Of a stretch of 64,000 nt of DNA, positions 43,821 through 54,955 are shown piece after piece. The number at the start of each line of letters is the position of its first letter. The stretch's first letter is position 1. The position numbers were made by a program, and so were the translations under genes. Source of the stretch: Lasiosphaeria ovina (taxonomy: Eukaryota > Ascomycota > Sordariomycetes > Sordariales > Lasiosphaeriaceae); assembly GCA_033439765.1 (NCBI GenBank), contig JAULSN010000006.1, positions 1,488,001-1,552,000 on the forward strand, read 5' to 3'. Below the pieces are notes generated by a model. It was not told the DNA's origin. It made no database searches and saw only the letters and a program-made list of their open reading frames with translations.

Positions 43821-45494
43821 ATGGATTCGCTTCCAACCGAATCTAGAATTATTCTAGCCCTCGAAGCTATCAAAAAAGACCCAAAGCTTAAGATTCGCCG
43901 TGCAGCCACGATCTACAATGTGCCACCATCAACCCTCTCTGACCGACACGCCGGCAAACCTGTACGATGCGATATTCCAGTCAACTCACGGAAGCTTACG
44001 GATTTAGAGGAGAAAACAATTGTTCAATACATTATTGAGCTATGTGCACGCGCATTTCACCCCCGGCTTTCGTACGTAGAAGATATGGCCAACCGATTAC
44101 TACGCGAACGCGACGCGCCCCCTGTCGGCGTACGATGGGCTCATAACTTCGTCAAGCGCCAGCCAGACCTTCGGACGCGTTTTACGCGTAAATACGACTA
44201 CCAGAGGGCTAAATACGAAGATCCAAAGGTTATTCGGGAGTGGTTTGCCCTTGTGCATAATATTAAGGTCAAATACGGTATCCTTGACGACGATATCTAC
44301 AATTTCGACGAGACTAGCTTTATGATGGGCATTATCATCGCCACTATGGTAGTTACTACCTCAGATGGCCGTAGCAGGGCCAAACAGGCCCAGCCTGGCA
44401 ATCGAGAGTGGGCTACAGTTATCCAAGGAGTAAATACTCTAGGCTGGGCTATCCCACCATTTATCATCTTGGCTGGGCAATATCACCTTGCCAACTAGTA
44501 TGAAGAATGCAACCTCCCGGCCGACTGGCGTATCGCAACAACCGATAATAGCTAGACTACGAATAAGAAAGGCATAGATTGGATTCGGCACTTCGATTTC
44601 CACATAGCATCTCGTACAAAGGGTACACACCGGTTATTAATCCTTAATAGCCACGAAAGCCACCACTCTGAAGAATTCGACAATTATTATAAAGAGCATA
44701 ACATTATTACACTTTATATGCCTCCACACTCTTCACATATACTCCAGCCCTTAGATGTTGGTTATTTTGGGCCGTTGAAGAAGGCATATAGCCGCCAAAT
44801 TGAGCAGTTCATGCGGATGAACATCACACACATCAGCAAGTTAGAGTTTCTTTGTGCATTCAGAGAGGCGTTTTTTACTTCGATTATAGAAAAGAACATC
44901 CAGGGGGGTTTTGCCGGAGCTGGCCTTATACCGTACGACCCAGAAAGGGTGATATCTAAGTTAGATATGCGCATTCGGACCCCAACACCCCTTGCCTCAA
45001 GCCCAACTACCGCACTACCATGGGTCTCTCAAACGCCACACAACCCTCGAGAGGCCACCTCATAGTCAGCGTTTATCAAAACTCGAATTTCCAACCATCA
45101 GAGCAGCTCTCCAACCTCGATGCTAACTACTGTGGATCGATTAGCTAAAGGTACGATGGCTGTAATGCACGAGGTGGCTCTTCTCCGCATAGAGGTCTCT
45201 GCACTACGAAAGGCCAATGAGGGGCTTAGTAAGCGACGGAGAGCTAAAAAAACACGTGTGCGGCTTGGAGGGTCACTTACTGTACAAGAGGCACAGGATT
45301 TACTGGATCAGAAGGCTGTGGGTGAGCAGTTAGCTCAGGAAACACGACACAATGGTGGTGGTGCAGGGGGGTCTCGTTTGAAGGTTCGGTGTTGTGGCGT
45401 GTGTGGCCAGCCTGGCCATAATGCACGCACGTGCAAGGAGGCTGCAGAATCTTCTGATTCATCTGTTTCTAATTCAGTTATTGTTATTTCCTAG
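43821..45494 (+). pseudogene. Pogo/Fot-type transposase, disabled
   Basis: One frame of 557 codons, interrupted by TAG at 44496, 44553 and 45063. N-terminal helix-turn-helix (IRRAATIYNVPPSTLSDR) and CENP-B-type DNA-binding region (WAHNFVKRQPDLRTR) precede the DDE_1 catalytic core. Catalytic positions: Asp163 in NFDETSF; position 276, where the family has Asp in LDGH, is Asn here (LILNSHESHH); Asp312 in LQPLDVGYF. The 276-312 spacing is the DD35D of pogo elements. The Asp-to-Asn change and the neighbouring Gly-to-Ser are both TpG-to-TpA, and two of the stops sit where Trp is expected (TGG to TAG, same context), which suggests RIP. The C-terminus has a zinc knuckle, CGVCGQPGHNARTC. The protein cannot catalyse transposition. 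Confidence 0.93.
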
Positions 45495-45537
45495 TGTTGT
45501 GGTTGTGTAATTGAGGATTGTTATAGTAAGGTAGTAG

Positions 45538-45583
45538 AAAGTGTCCGACTCGCTTATCTGTCCGACTCGCTTATCACACACGT
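45538..45583 (-). repeat. Right terminal inverted repeat of the pogo-type element
   Basis: Perfect 46-bp match to the left end, in inverse orientation. Confidence 0.96.
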
Positions 45584-45726
45584 TACCTATCTATTGGCTG
45601 GGTTGATAATATAATTTCAAAACAACACGAAAAAGCTCGCGCGGCCCGGCCCGGGTCCTTCATTGAAAAGTCGTTAAATGTAATTAGGTATACACGCACG
45701 TACAAGAACAAAACGGAATGCCGTAA

Positions 45727-48536
45727 TCAAAACATGATACTCGCAAAGTCCAGCTGGCCCGGCTCCCACCAGTCAACGTCAAATTCGCCCGAGGTGCTCA
45801 GCTGGAAGAGCTCGTAGTCGCCCACGGCGGGCGGCACGTCGGCATCCTGAGGCGGCGTCAAGATGGGCGGCAGGCCGAACCCGGCGGCCACGCCGCCATG
45901 TACCATCTGCTGCGGAAGTGGCGGCAGCGGCGGCGGCGGCGGCGACTGCGCAGCAATCACAGCATTCGTCAGGACGCCCGCGAGGTGTTTGCCCTCGGCG
46001 GGCGTGATGGCGGGAACAACCGCACCGGGAACCGCACCGGCACCGGCACCGGCACCGGCACCGGGAGCGGCGGCAGGTGGGAGGGCGGTATTGTTACTAG
46101 GTGGCGAGTACAGCTTCATCTTGCCCAGCACGGCCTCGAACACGGGGATGGCGCGCCTGATGGCCGGGATCTCGCGCAGCTGGGTCAGGACTAGCATTGT
46201 CTGCCCGATGGCAATGCGCGACATGGACCGCACCACGTCCGTCTCGCTCGCGTCGAGCGCTGCCTCGATTTGCAGCGCGAGCAGAGCCGGCATGATGGTT
46301 ATGCTGTGGGTTTGGAGAGTTAATAGGTAAGCATCCATTCAGTGGCTGGTGGTGGGTGTGGGGAGGAAAGGTGTGTGCAAGTGAGTGAGTGCGTATGTGA
46401 GTGGGTGAGTGAGTGAATGAGTGAATGAGTGAATGAATGAATGAATGAATGAATGAATAAATGAATGAATGAGTGAGTGGGTGAGCGAGTGAGTACTACG
46501 AACCATGTCGTGGGAAACATGTGCAGCGTGCCGTTGGCGAGCATCCTGCCGGTGATGGAGTCGAGCTCAAAGATGGCCGACCGCAGCCGCTGCCGCGCCC
46601 ACTCGGCTAGGCCGTCGTTCTTGGCATCCGCATGCAGACACCGGCGCCGGATCTGGCGGCAGGCGGTGGCCTCGAACCGGTAGCTCAGCGCGCGCAGCTC
46701 GGCGTAGTGGATGTCGGCCTCGGGCGACTCGCCGCGGAAGTCGAGCTTCTCCGCTAGCGACATGCGCCACGCATCGAGGAGCTTCGTCCCTTGCCGCGGG
46801 TCCGCCGCCGCCGTGAGGTCCGCGTTCGTGTCCAGCAGCTGACACCGGGTCACCAGCCGCCCGACTGACAACGGGGTTAGACTTGGCGCAACTCAACCGG
46901 AATAAAGGGTAAAGGGGGAAGGGGGAAGGCGGAGGGGCGTACTGATTTTGGCAAGCTCGCAACGTGCGGTAAAGGAAAGCTTCTGGCGAACCGTCAGGGG
47001 CTGCACCATGGACTGGAACTCCTTTGGGGATTCCTCCGTCTCCCAGTCAGCCAGCGTGATGGGTTTGATGTTCGGGTCCCCGTTCGGGTGCCGCAGGTTG
47101 CTGCGCGGGTTGGCGATCATGTGGCAGTTTTCTCGGCACTTTTTCCAGAGCCATTAGTCAAACGAAACCAACTCCGAGAACTCTGCAGGCGGTGACTCAC
47201 GTAGAGAATCCAGCAGATCCTCCTGTAGAGCCTGGACTGCGCAGGCGGTGTCCCGTCGAGGTCCCGCGTGGCGTTTGGGTAGATGTCCATCTTGGCAGCC
47301 AGCCGCGAGGCGTTCCAAAGCCAGTAGTGGAAGTCCTTGTCCGTGGGCCGCTCGACAATGACGGCGCCCAGGATGATGGAGCCCTGCAGCATTGGCAGGA
47401 GGTCGCTCTCGAATTGCAGGTCGTGGAGCAGCGTTGCCCGGGTGGTAAAAGCGGCCTGGGCGGCGGACCGGTCCTTGAAGCCGCACCCGGAAATGACGTG
47501 GAACGGGGCCGTCACGCTGGCCGTGGCCAGCATGGCGTACAGCAGGAACAGTGAGAAGGTGCCGGATGCATACTTTGAGAGGAAATCGACGCGGTCGACT
47601 ATGGGGCTGTACGGGTAGACACGTTCAAAGTACGTCTTGAGGAGGACGTCGAGGTGGTGGCGAGGCGGCAGGTCAAAGACGCCTTTCCTGGCGAGGAACT
47701 CTCTGTCGGCGTCGTCGAGCTGGGGCGGCTTGAGCGAGGCGCGCATCTGCAGGACGCCGCCATAGATGCGACTGTACGACTTGCAGCTGATGGCGTCCTT
47801 TAAGATGTCGAGGTAGTGCAGCTGCATCTGCGGCTGGCGGTCATCTTGGCAGCAGAGAAGGTCCGACACGGACCCGGGCTGGGATGAGCCATGCCCATGG
47901 TCGACGGCGTCGTCGGCGGCGGCAGCGGCGGGCTTAGCGCCTGAAACTCGGGCAAGTTTGTCCGCGTCGGCGACGGGGGTCGACTGGCTGCCGCCGTCTC
48001 CGGAGAAGGTTGATGAATCCCGCGGGAATGGGACCTGGTAAATGCGAGACGCTGGTCAAACCACAGGGTCAAGACTCAAAAGGAAGGGGCGGTGAGATTG
48101 GATCATCGAACTAGACCCAGAACGAGCCAACAGACGGACATGCATATAATAAACCTACAGTGACGTCTTCCCGCGGCCCGGTTCTTCCGGCCTTTTTCTC
48201 AGAGAGGGAGGTGGACGAAGGCGTGTCCCCGGCTCTGAAATTAGTGTTAAAACCCGACCCTGATAACAGAAAAAACAAATGGGCTGACCTTTTTCGACGC
48301 TTACGTGCCGACACTAGGCAGCTTTCAGAGCATTGTCTGCTTATACAGCCGCTGCAGGGCAGGCCGATCAAATACGCATCGCACTTGACCTTGCGCGTAC
48401 GGCAGGGCAGACAAGCCTTGGTGGGCTTGGCGGGCGGATACGTTAACGGTCCAAGACTTGGCGCCGGCGCCTCCTTTTCGCGGCGCCGTCGCGGCGAAAC
48501 TGGGCTCTTTTCGCCGGTCATGGCCACGCCGTCCAT
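45727..48536 (-). CDS. Zn2Cys6 transcription factor with fungal-specific middle domain
   Basis: Exons: 48536..48289, 48234..48159, 48034..47201, 47138..46943, 46864..about 46519, and about 46303..45727. Introns 54, 124, 62 and 78 nt have good signals and keep frame. The last intron is uncertain: it contains the tetranucleotide repeat, and the obvious donor at 46500/46499 is out of phase with the last exon, whereas a weaker donor at 46519/46518 gives 758 residues. The N-terminus has the binuclear cluster ACLPCRTRKVKCDAYLIG then CSGCISRQCSESC, followed by basic KRRKRS. The fungal_trans domain runs through exon 3 (YFERVYPYSPIVDRVDF, DFHYWLWNASRLAAKMDIYP, RRICWILY) into CRENCHMIANPRSN. The C-terminus is Ala/Pro/Gly-rich and ends in Phe. 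It should bind CGG-type sites in promoters. The divergent MFS gene starts about 960 bp away and is a possible target. Confidence 0.85.
46381..46500. repeat. GAGT/GAAT tetranucleotide repeat
   Basis: An imperfect run of GTGA and ATGA units in the last intron of the Zn2Cys6 gene. It is likely to vary in length between strains. Confidence 0.9.
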
Positions 48537-49497
48537 TTTCGATATTTTGAATGCAAAACTGCTTACCTAGGCGGTGATTTCACCGACGGTGAATTCGCGG
48601 CCGGAGAGTGGCGGGAGGAAGGAGGAGGCAGGCCAAGCCTGGCCGACGGCACCCCGTCCGCCCCTTTGTCCTTATGAGCGGACGAATTCCCGACGAGTCC
48701 GGCATTTCGGCGTTTCCTAGCGCTTGGCTTTTGTCAGCAGGCTCTGAAATGCCGAAGTCACAGCTGCCTGTCCAGTAGGAGTGCCCACGTCGTATTTAGC
48801 CCCAAAGGATTGCTGACTGCTGCCGTGGACAACCATATCAGTCAGCCCCCTTCCCCCCAGAGCTTACTAAATCCGCAAATTCCGCTATTTGCGAAACGCC
48901 GTCGACATTGATTAGGTGCGGAATATCGGGGCTTTACACTAGTTTCTTTTGGAATCCGTTCCGCACTTTCAGAGTTCTGACGCGGAACACCGCGGGATTG
49001 AAGTATTGGTAATTAATGGCCGGTTACGCCATCATCCATCCTTATACGTGCCACAACTAGCTCAGAACTATACTCAATACACTCGCTCGATACGAGTGAC
49101 TCAGGCACCGCGCATGTCCATCCGTGCATCCAACAGCCAACAGGTGGAGCCGTGGACGAAATGCCGCGGCACAAATGTGGACGAGTGCCCACCTCGCACT
49201 CCCAACGAATGACACTCTCTCCCGAGTCACACACGGCGATGCGATGCGATGCGATGCGAAGAGAAGAGACCAGGTCGCCAGAGTCTGGAAATGGCAATTA
49301 GAAACTGGGCCATGGCGGCACCCCAGCTCGGCCGAGCCCCGACATCACAAATACAATCCTCGAAACGCCGACTTCTGTCGAACCCAACTGTCTGGTATTA
49401 ATTAACTATCAACCCGTCGTTGCAATCATGGATCCTCCTTCAACCTCGTCTTGCCTGACCCCATCAGCCCCATCAGTCAGTATCGTGTACGGTAAAG
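48537..49497. other. Divergent promoter region
   Basis: About 960 bp between the Zn2Cys6 regulator and the MFS gene, which point away from each other. No gene seen. It contains (GCGAT)5-like at 49235-49259. Confidence 0.55.
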
Positions 49498-51375
49498 ATG
49501 GCTCCCCCTTCGGACTCGCCCTCGTTGTCGTCGGCCACCATAGCCGACCCGGGCCCTGGCCCTGAGGCCAAGCACCAGGGGGCCGCGTCCAGGCTGTTCA
49601 ACACGCTCGGCACGTTCGCGCAGACGCGGCCGGACCTTGAGAAGAACTTGGGCTATAGCTACGCCGGGTCCGGCACCGACGCGGACCCGTTCCTGGTCGA
49701 GTTCCTGCCCAACGACCCGCACGACGCGCTCAACTTCTCAAAGTCCAAGAAGTGGACCATCACGGCCATCGAGGGCATGGCCACGCTGGCCGTCACCTTT
49801 GCCAGCTCGGCCTACTCGGGCGCCGCGCGCGAGGTCGTGCGCCAGTTCGCCGTGTCCCAGATCGTCGTCACCCTCGGCGTCTCGCTCTTCGTGCTTGGTT
49901 TTGCTATTGGTCCCCTCTTCTGGGCCCCGCTGGGCGAGCTGTACGGCCGCCAGCGCATCTTCATCATCACCTTTGCCGCTATCACCGCCTTCAATGCTGG
50001 AGCTGCCGGCGCCCCCACCATGGCCGCGCTGCTGGTCCTCCGCTTCTTCGCCGGCGCCTTCGGCTCGTCCATCCTGACCAACGCCGGCGGCGTCATTGCT
50101 GATATGTTCAACGCCTCTGAGCGTGGACTGGCCACCAGCGTGTTTGCCATGGCCCCGTTCCTGGGGCCGGCCATCGGTAAGTCCGATGATTACCACCAAG
50201 TGCAGCCGATATGTCCGGTGAGAGTGTCATGCTGACGATCCACGTGCGTGTCTCCAGGCCCCATCGCAGGCGGCTTTCTCAGCGAGACGGAGGGCTGGCG
50301 CTGGGTCGAGGGGCTGATGGCCATCTTCACGGGCGTGCTCTGGATCATTGGCGTCATCTTCATTCCCGAAACCTACGCGCCCGTGCTGCTCCGCCGGCGC
50401 GCCAAGCTGCTCTCCAAGACGACCGGCAAGACGTACATCTCGACGCTCGACGCCGGCAAGCCGCCGACCACGCTGTTCCAGAAGTGCAAGACGGCGCTCA
50501 CCCTCCCCTGGGTCCTGCTGGCCAAGGAGCCCATCGTCCTGATCACGTCCATCTACATCGCCATCATCTACGGCACCCTGTACCTCAACTTCGCCGCCTA
50601 CCCCATCGTCTTCCAGCAGCAGCGCGGCTGGAGCCCCGGCATTGGCGGCCTGGCTTTCATTGGCACTGCCGTGGGTGTGCTGATCGCCACGATTGGCAGC
50701 ATCATCGATAACAAGCGCTATGTGCGGCTCGCGGCGGCGGCCAAGGGCGGCGTGCTCCCGCCAGAGTCGCGGCTGCCCCCGGCCATTCTCGGCTCCGTGC
50801 TGATCCCCGCCGGCCTCTTCTGGTTTGCGTGGACCTGCGGCCCAGATATTCACTGGTCTGTCTCGATCATCGCCTCGGCCTTCTTCGCCTGCGGCCTCAT
50901 CCTGGTCTTCCTGTCGCTGATCAACTACCTGATCGACTCCTGTGAGTTAATTCTTCCCGGGGGACCATTCCCGTCGTCATCATTGTCATGTCATACTAAC
51001 CAACTCGTTCCTCAATCAGACGTCGTCTTCGCCGCGTCGATCCTGGCCGCCGGCTCCGTGGTACGATCCCTATTCGGCTTCGCCTTCCCCCTCTTCACCG
51101 GCAAGATGTACGAGAACCTGGGCATCCACTGGGCCGGCTCGGTGCCGGCGTTCCTCGCGCTCGCGTGCGTGCCGTTCCCGTTCCTCTTCTGGCGCTACGG
51201 CGCGCCCATCCGCATGCGCTGCGAGTTCGCCTCCGAGGCCGCCAGGATCCTCGAGCAGATGCGCGCCTCCCGCAACGCCCCCGCGCCAGTCGTCACTGAG
51301 GAGGATGCTGTTGCTGAGGCCATCCAGGTCTGGCGGACTCGCTCACATGCTAGTGGTGCCGCGCCCGCTCATTGA
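49498..51375 (+). CDS. MFS transporter, DHA1-type drug:H+ antiporter
   Basis: Three exons: 49498..50176, 50258..50941 and 51020..51375, 1719 nt, 572 residues. Introns 81 and 78 nt (gtaagt, gtgagt), both in frame. Twelve membrane segments are plausible. MFS motifs: the loop between helices 2 and 3 reads [18 protein letters not shown] (G-x-L-x-D/E-x-x-G-R signature), and [17 protein letters not shown] in helix 5 is the antiporter motif of DHA1 proteins. The N-terminus has the common fungal DHA1 leader [19 protein letters not shown]. The closest type known to me is the polyamine/multidrug group (Tpo1/Flr1-like), so it should export small molecules by proton exchange at the plasma membrane; substrate unknown. 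The divergent Zn2Cys6 gene may regulate it. Confidence 0.9.
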
Positions 51376-51695
51376 TTCGTTGGTTGGCTAGATGGGACTT
51401 GGGTCGGTGTCTGCTGCGGCGTGGTGGTGGAGGTCAGCGGCATGAAAAGACGGCCGAATCCGATCAATGTTTTCAAATAATTTTTTCAGGGGCAAACGTT
51501 GTTCGTATAGATAAGCATGGGCGGTTAACTCGCCACAATGCCCCGGCATTACCCAGAGAACTACTATAGACTTAGATTTTAATTAGAATACTTACTTTCC
51601 CCGTGCTCCAGCCTCCGCGTCGCTCATATCCCCAACTTGCAATCCACCATCTCGTTAAAATATAAGAGGTATCCACATCCGGTCCTCTCAGCGCA
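51376..51695. other. 3' flank of the MFS gene
   Basis: No gene seen. Confidence 0.5.
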
Positions 51696-51811
51696 GGGTG
51701 CATGGTCTAAGTGGTATGATTTTCGCTTAGCATTCGGTCATGGCTGCTGGTTGATAAACAGCGGTCGTGGAATCTTGTGAAAGGTCCCCGGTTCAATCCC
51801 GGGTGTATCCA
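51696..51811 (+). tRNA. tRNA-Ala(AGC) with 43-nt intron
   Basis: The acceptor stem GGGTGCA pairs with TGTATCC (two wobbles), discriminator A. The D arm is GTCTAAGTGGTATGAT; T arm CCCGG-TTCAATC-CCGGG. The anticodon stem is TTCGC/GTGAA with one wobble. Anticodon AGC (51729-51731) is followed by A37; the intron is 51733..51775 and contains gctgct, able to pair with the anticodon. Mature length 73 nt. The intron is longer than the usual 10-25 nt. Confidence 0.85.
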
Positions 51812-52083
51812 TGCTTTGACTTTTTGGCGTCCCGTCTCTTGTTTCGTACATGAGACAGGCAGGCGGCTTGTCTTTTTTGTCTTTGTTTTTCAGGGGCTCT
51901 GTGCAATGGGTTCCGCTTGGCATTTTCTGTGTACGAGTTGTTTGTTTGAGTTTTCTCTCTAAGGTTTGCATTTGCTATATTTCCTTGTTTACTTTTCCTG
52001 ATCAAGGCACGCGCTTACGTACCTAATAAGATAGCGAGGTAAGTAGTGTAGTAGGCACCCTGTAAATTTCTTGCCAGTCAATA
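51812..52083. other. Short spacer
   Basis: No gene seen. Downstream of tRNA-Ala; a T-rich stretch (near 51870) may serve as the Pol III stop. Confidence 0.4.
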
Positions 52084-52836
52084 TCAGAACAACGACGCCA
52101 CCCAGTCCAACGGCCCTTGCGATGACGCCGCATCTCTGGCTCTCGCTTGATCCCGTGCTTCGAAGCGCTCCGGCTGTTCGTTCCTCCGCCTGTCCAAGAG
52201 CCCGGTCCTGTCCGGAGTCCTGAGCGCCTCTCCGTAGCCGTTTATCCGGATGCAGCTGGCGTCGTACGGTGCCGCGCAGCCCGCGCACGCCTCGAGCGCG
52301 GGGCGGGCGGGGAGCATCGCGCCGCATCCCAGCTTCGGGCACGCAAAGGGGCGAGCGTAGGGATGGCTCTCGAGGAAGTTGTTGCGCGTTTTGTTGCAGT
52401 GGCCGCATCGCATCCACCACTCGTCGCATCTGTCCGTCAGGAGGTCGCGGCCAGATCCGGTCTCGACGAGTTTCTCTTCGCTATTCAACAGCAGCACCTC
52501 CGAGGCTTGCGGCAGGCACCTCCTGTGTCCGCCATCCCGGGCACATACGTAGATGCGCGAGTTCAAGCTCTCGGCCGTGATGCGTTGAATCGGTAACCCC
52601 AGGTTGCAGGGGTGCTCCCAGAAGGTTATTTTCGCTTCTTCTGTAACCGCCGATGGCGCCTGGGCGTAATCTACGATCTCATGAGAGCTGTAATTGGGTT
52701 AGTTTGCGTGCGGATCAGTCTCGAGATGGGGTTGCTAAGGCTCATACCAGGGCCTGGCGGGACTGTAAGCAGGAGGCGGGGGAGGCGGAGATGAACGTGA
52801 GCTGTAAGGAGGAGGCTGAGCAGGACTGGGATACAT
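52084..52836 (-). CDS. Proline-rich, Cys-rich protein of unknown function
   Basis: Two exons: 52836..52748 and 52687..52084, 693 nt, 230 residues. The 60-nt intron has donor gtatga, branch actaac and acceptor ttacag, and the join keeps frame. The first exon is mostly Pro, Ser and Tyr (PAQPPPYSSRSSPPPPPAYS). The rest is compact and Cys-rich: WEHPCNLGLPIQRITAESLN, RIYVCARDGGHRRC, WMRCGHCNKTRNN and ACPKLGCGAMLPARPALEAC. The Cys spacing suggests two zinc-binding loops but matches no domain I can name. The ATG at 52836 is the first after stops and a TTG-only extension. A small soluble zinc-binding protein is the best guess. Confidence 0.65.
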
Positions 52837-53834
52837 GATGCGATTGCTGGTTATCAATCGTTTCCGGAGTCTCCGCGGGGTGTATGCTTCGTATGCTACA
52901 GCAAGGATATCGTAGTGATAAATGATGTCGAGAAAGGCTGGCGGCGGGCTATGGGACAAGGTCTTTGATGGTTTTGAAGATAATTAATTACTTTCTGGAG
53001 GGAAATGCGACGAAGGCGTTGCTGAGAGATAGCTACAGGAGGTGCTTTAAATAAGTACCCAAACGTCGCCTGTGTCGACTCGGCCCTGGACATCCGCGTG
53101 TGACCGTTCAACTTGGTGTCAGAGGGCAGAGTCACTTGTGTCTTCCTGCCCCCTTCCGTGTTCCCGGGGCTTCAATTAACACTCCATCCAAACCAGCATT
53201 GGTATGTCTGAGTCTGACAAAGGAATATCGTTGGGCAAACAGCAGGATCTCTACGGAATGGCTGGGCCTGTGTGGCGTCTCATCTTGAGCAAGTGACAAT
53301 ATTGTTTCACAGTTAGCATCTTCCACTTGTGACTGGGAACATGGACCAACTGACAACAACCAAGCGAGGGGTATTTGCCACATTCGTCTCAAGTCTCGGC
53401 ACGCCACATAGGCCGCGGCTTTTGGGTCATTGAAGACATAGCCACGAGCACTCGGCCACCAATGGGGACCAAGAAGATGACAAGGGAGATATTTACTTGG
53501 GGCCGCTCATATCGCATCGGACAGATTGTAGACCGATCGTGTCTCGCGGCAATGGAGATTGCAGCGGCTGTGGGATCGTCGGAAACAATGTGGGTTTTAT
53601 GTCGACGAGAACGTGAGAATGCGAGATATTGCAAGGATTGACCGAACCGGCAACCACTTTCCACAATATCTTGGTAACAACAACGTAGAGAGTTTTTTGT
53701 TTTGGGCTACTCAAAGTTAAAAGTCAATAAAACTTTTCAAGCATGCGCATCAAGGTTCGAGCCCTGACTCGCTCCAGGTGGAGAGACGTCATAGAGCGAA
53801 ACAATAGCAGCTGTTTCCAACGATTAAGAACCTC
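52837..53834. other. Gene-free region between Cys-rich gene and tRNA-Lys
   Basis: No gene supported. The minus-strand frame at 53389-53664 and the plus-strand frame at 53375-53641 overlap and have no features. Confidence 0.5.
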
Positions 53835-53907
53835 GCCCGGCTAGCTCAATCGGTAGAGCGTGAGACTCTTAATCTCAAGGTTGTGGGTTCGACCCCCACG
53901 TCGGGCT
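53835..53907 (+). tRNA. tRNA-Lys(CUU)
   Basis: A clean 73-nt cloverleaf: acceptor GCCCGGC with GTCGGGC, D-arm GCTCAATCGGTAGAGC, anticodon stem TGAGA/TCTCA around CTCTTAA, T-arm GTGGG-TTCGACC-CCCAC. No intron. Confidence 0.97.
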
Positions 53908-54325
53908 CAATTCCCGATGGCGAGTTATCTTTTTGCCCTCTTGTCTGCTCATCTTCGATCATCGACGTCACGTGGTCTATTTTTCTATTTTTGCCGCCTT
54001 GGACGGAAATCTCACTGCTACGAGGCGCCCAGGATGGGGACAAAAGAGCAACATTGAAACAATGTCTTTCTTTGACAAACGAGTTTTGGCTCAACAACAT
54101 AGATGCTGATGTTCTCTAACAAAAAGACACAAGGAAGGCAGACGCATATATACCCATGTTGAACTTGCCTTAAAGGGATTTCCCCAGCCATGATTGCTAT
54201 TGTTTCTGCATAACTGACTATTGATCAAGTCACACCAGCTTGATCCTCCCCTAACTTCGCGCAGTCGACAGGCCACGAAAGAGGTCTCCACGGGAGTGAC
54301 TAGAAATAGACTAGGTCTAACGAGA
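53908..54325. other. Spacer after tRNA-Lys
   Basis: No gene seen. A T-rich stretch soon after the tRNA is a plausible Pol III stop. Confidence 0.45.
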
Positions 54326-54955
54326 ATGTGCATCCGGGTGACCAAAATCTTCATGTGCGCCTGCCCGCACCGCAACGACGCCGTGTGCCCGCATGCACAA
54401 TACGTGCGCGAGTCGGCCGACGAGGTACGCGCCGCCCGGCACGTCGACGGCGGCTGGGCCACGCGCCTGCCGTCGGCGCTACAGGGACACGCCGACTGGA
54501 TGCCCGTGCCGGGCTCGAGTACGTGGGACCACTGCAGCAGCTACCAGCTGCACGACGGCTCCGAGACCACGGGGAAGCCCGTGCCGGGCATGGAGACCGC
54601 GTGTCCCGAGACGGTCCCGGGCGCGGGCCTCGGGGCGGTGCGGAGCGAGGTCGACACGGGCTTGTGCGAGGCCTGTGTTGGCGGGCACGGCGTCGAGGCG
54701 GAGGAAGCTGAGGGCTTGGAGGGTGCAGCGGGGAAGGAGCTTGCGGCGCAGAAGGTGGTGAGGAAGGTTCTTGATAACAAGACGAAAAGCAGCCTCACCC
54801 GGGCCCGTAGGCGGAAGACGGAAGAGGCTTCTGTAGCGTCGAAGACTGTGAAGAAGAGCGGAACTGGCAAGTCGGGGACGACTTCTGACGAGGGACGCAA
54901 GAGTACGGCTGCGGGCGGATACAAAAAGTCACCTTTGTCCAAAGTGTGGAGGTAA
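54326..54955 (+). CDS. Basic, lineage-specific protein with His/Cys motif
   Basis: I take the ATG at 54326 (A at -3), giving 209 residues; the longer frame starts with TTG. It opens MCIRVTKIFMCACPHRNDAV, with a Cys/His cluster (CACPHR..VCPH) that could bind metal, then a middle with HVDGGWATRLPSALQGHADW, and a Lys/Ser/Thr-rich basic C-terminus that would suit a nuclear protein. I do not recognise the family; GC-rich sequence also produces long false frames here, but the codon use and end fit a gene. It ends just before a plausible 3' region at 54956. Confidence 0.55.
   Translation: MCIRVTKIFMCACPHRNDAVCPHAQYVRESADEVRAARHVDGGWATRLPSALQGHADWMPVPGSSTWDHCSSYQLHDGSETTGKPVPGMETACPETVPGAGLGAVRSEVDTGLCEACVGGHGVEAEEAEGLEGAAGKELAAQKVVRKVLDNKTKSSLTRARRRKTEEASVASKTVKKSGTGKSGTTSDEGRKSTAAGGYKKSPLSKVWR

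Larger units (their letters stand above)
43722..45583 (+). mobile_element. Fot/pogo-type (Tc1-mariner superfamily) DNA transposon, complete ends
   Basis: A 1862-bp element with perfect 46-bp terminal inverted repeats (43722-43767 and 45538-45583) beginning ACGTGTGTGATAAGCGAGTC. It is flanked by TA at 43720-43721 and 45584-45585, the target-site duplication of this superfamily. Each inverted repeat contains a 17-bp direct repeat, GATAAGCGAGTCGGACA, twice in tandem, likely transposase binding sites. It carries one transposase frame, which is inactivated. Intact ends with a dead transposase make it a candidate for movement in trans only. Confidence 0.95.

Noticed and set aside
53748..53785. tRNA-like T arm (aaggttcgagccctga)
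   Set aside because: No matching acceptor or anticodon arm upstream.
54328..54711. 127-residue plus-strand frame overlapping the basic protein
   Set aside because: Alternative register of the same GC-rich stretch; Arg-rich shadow.
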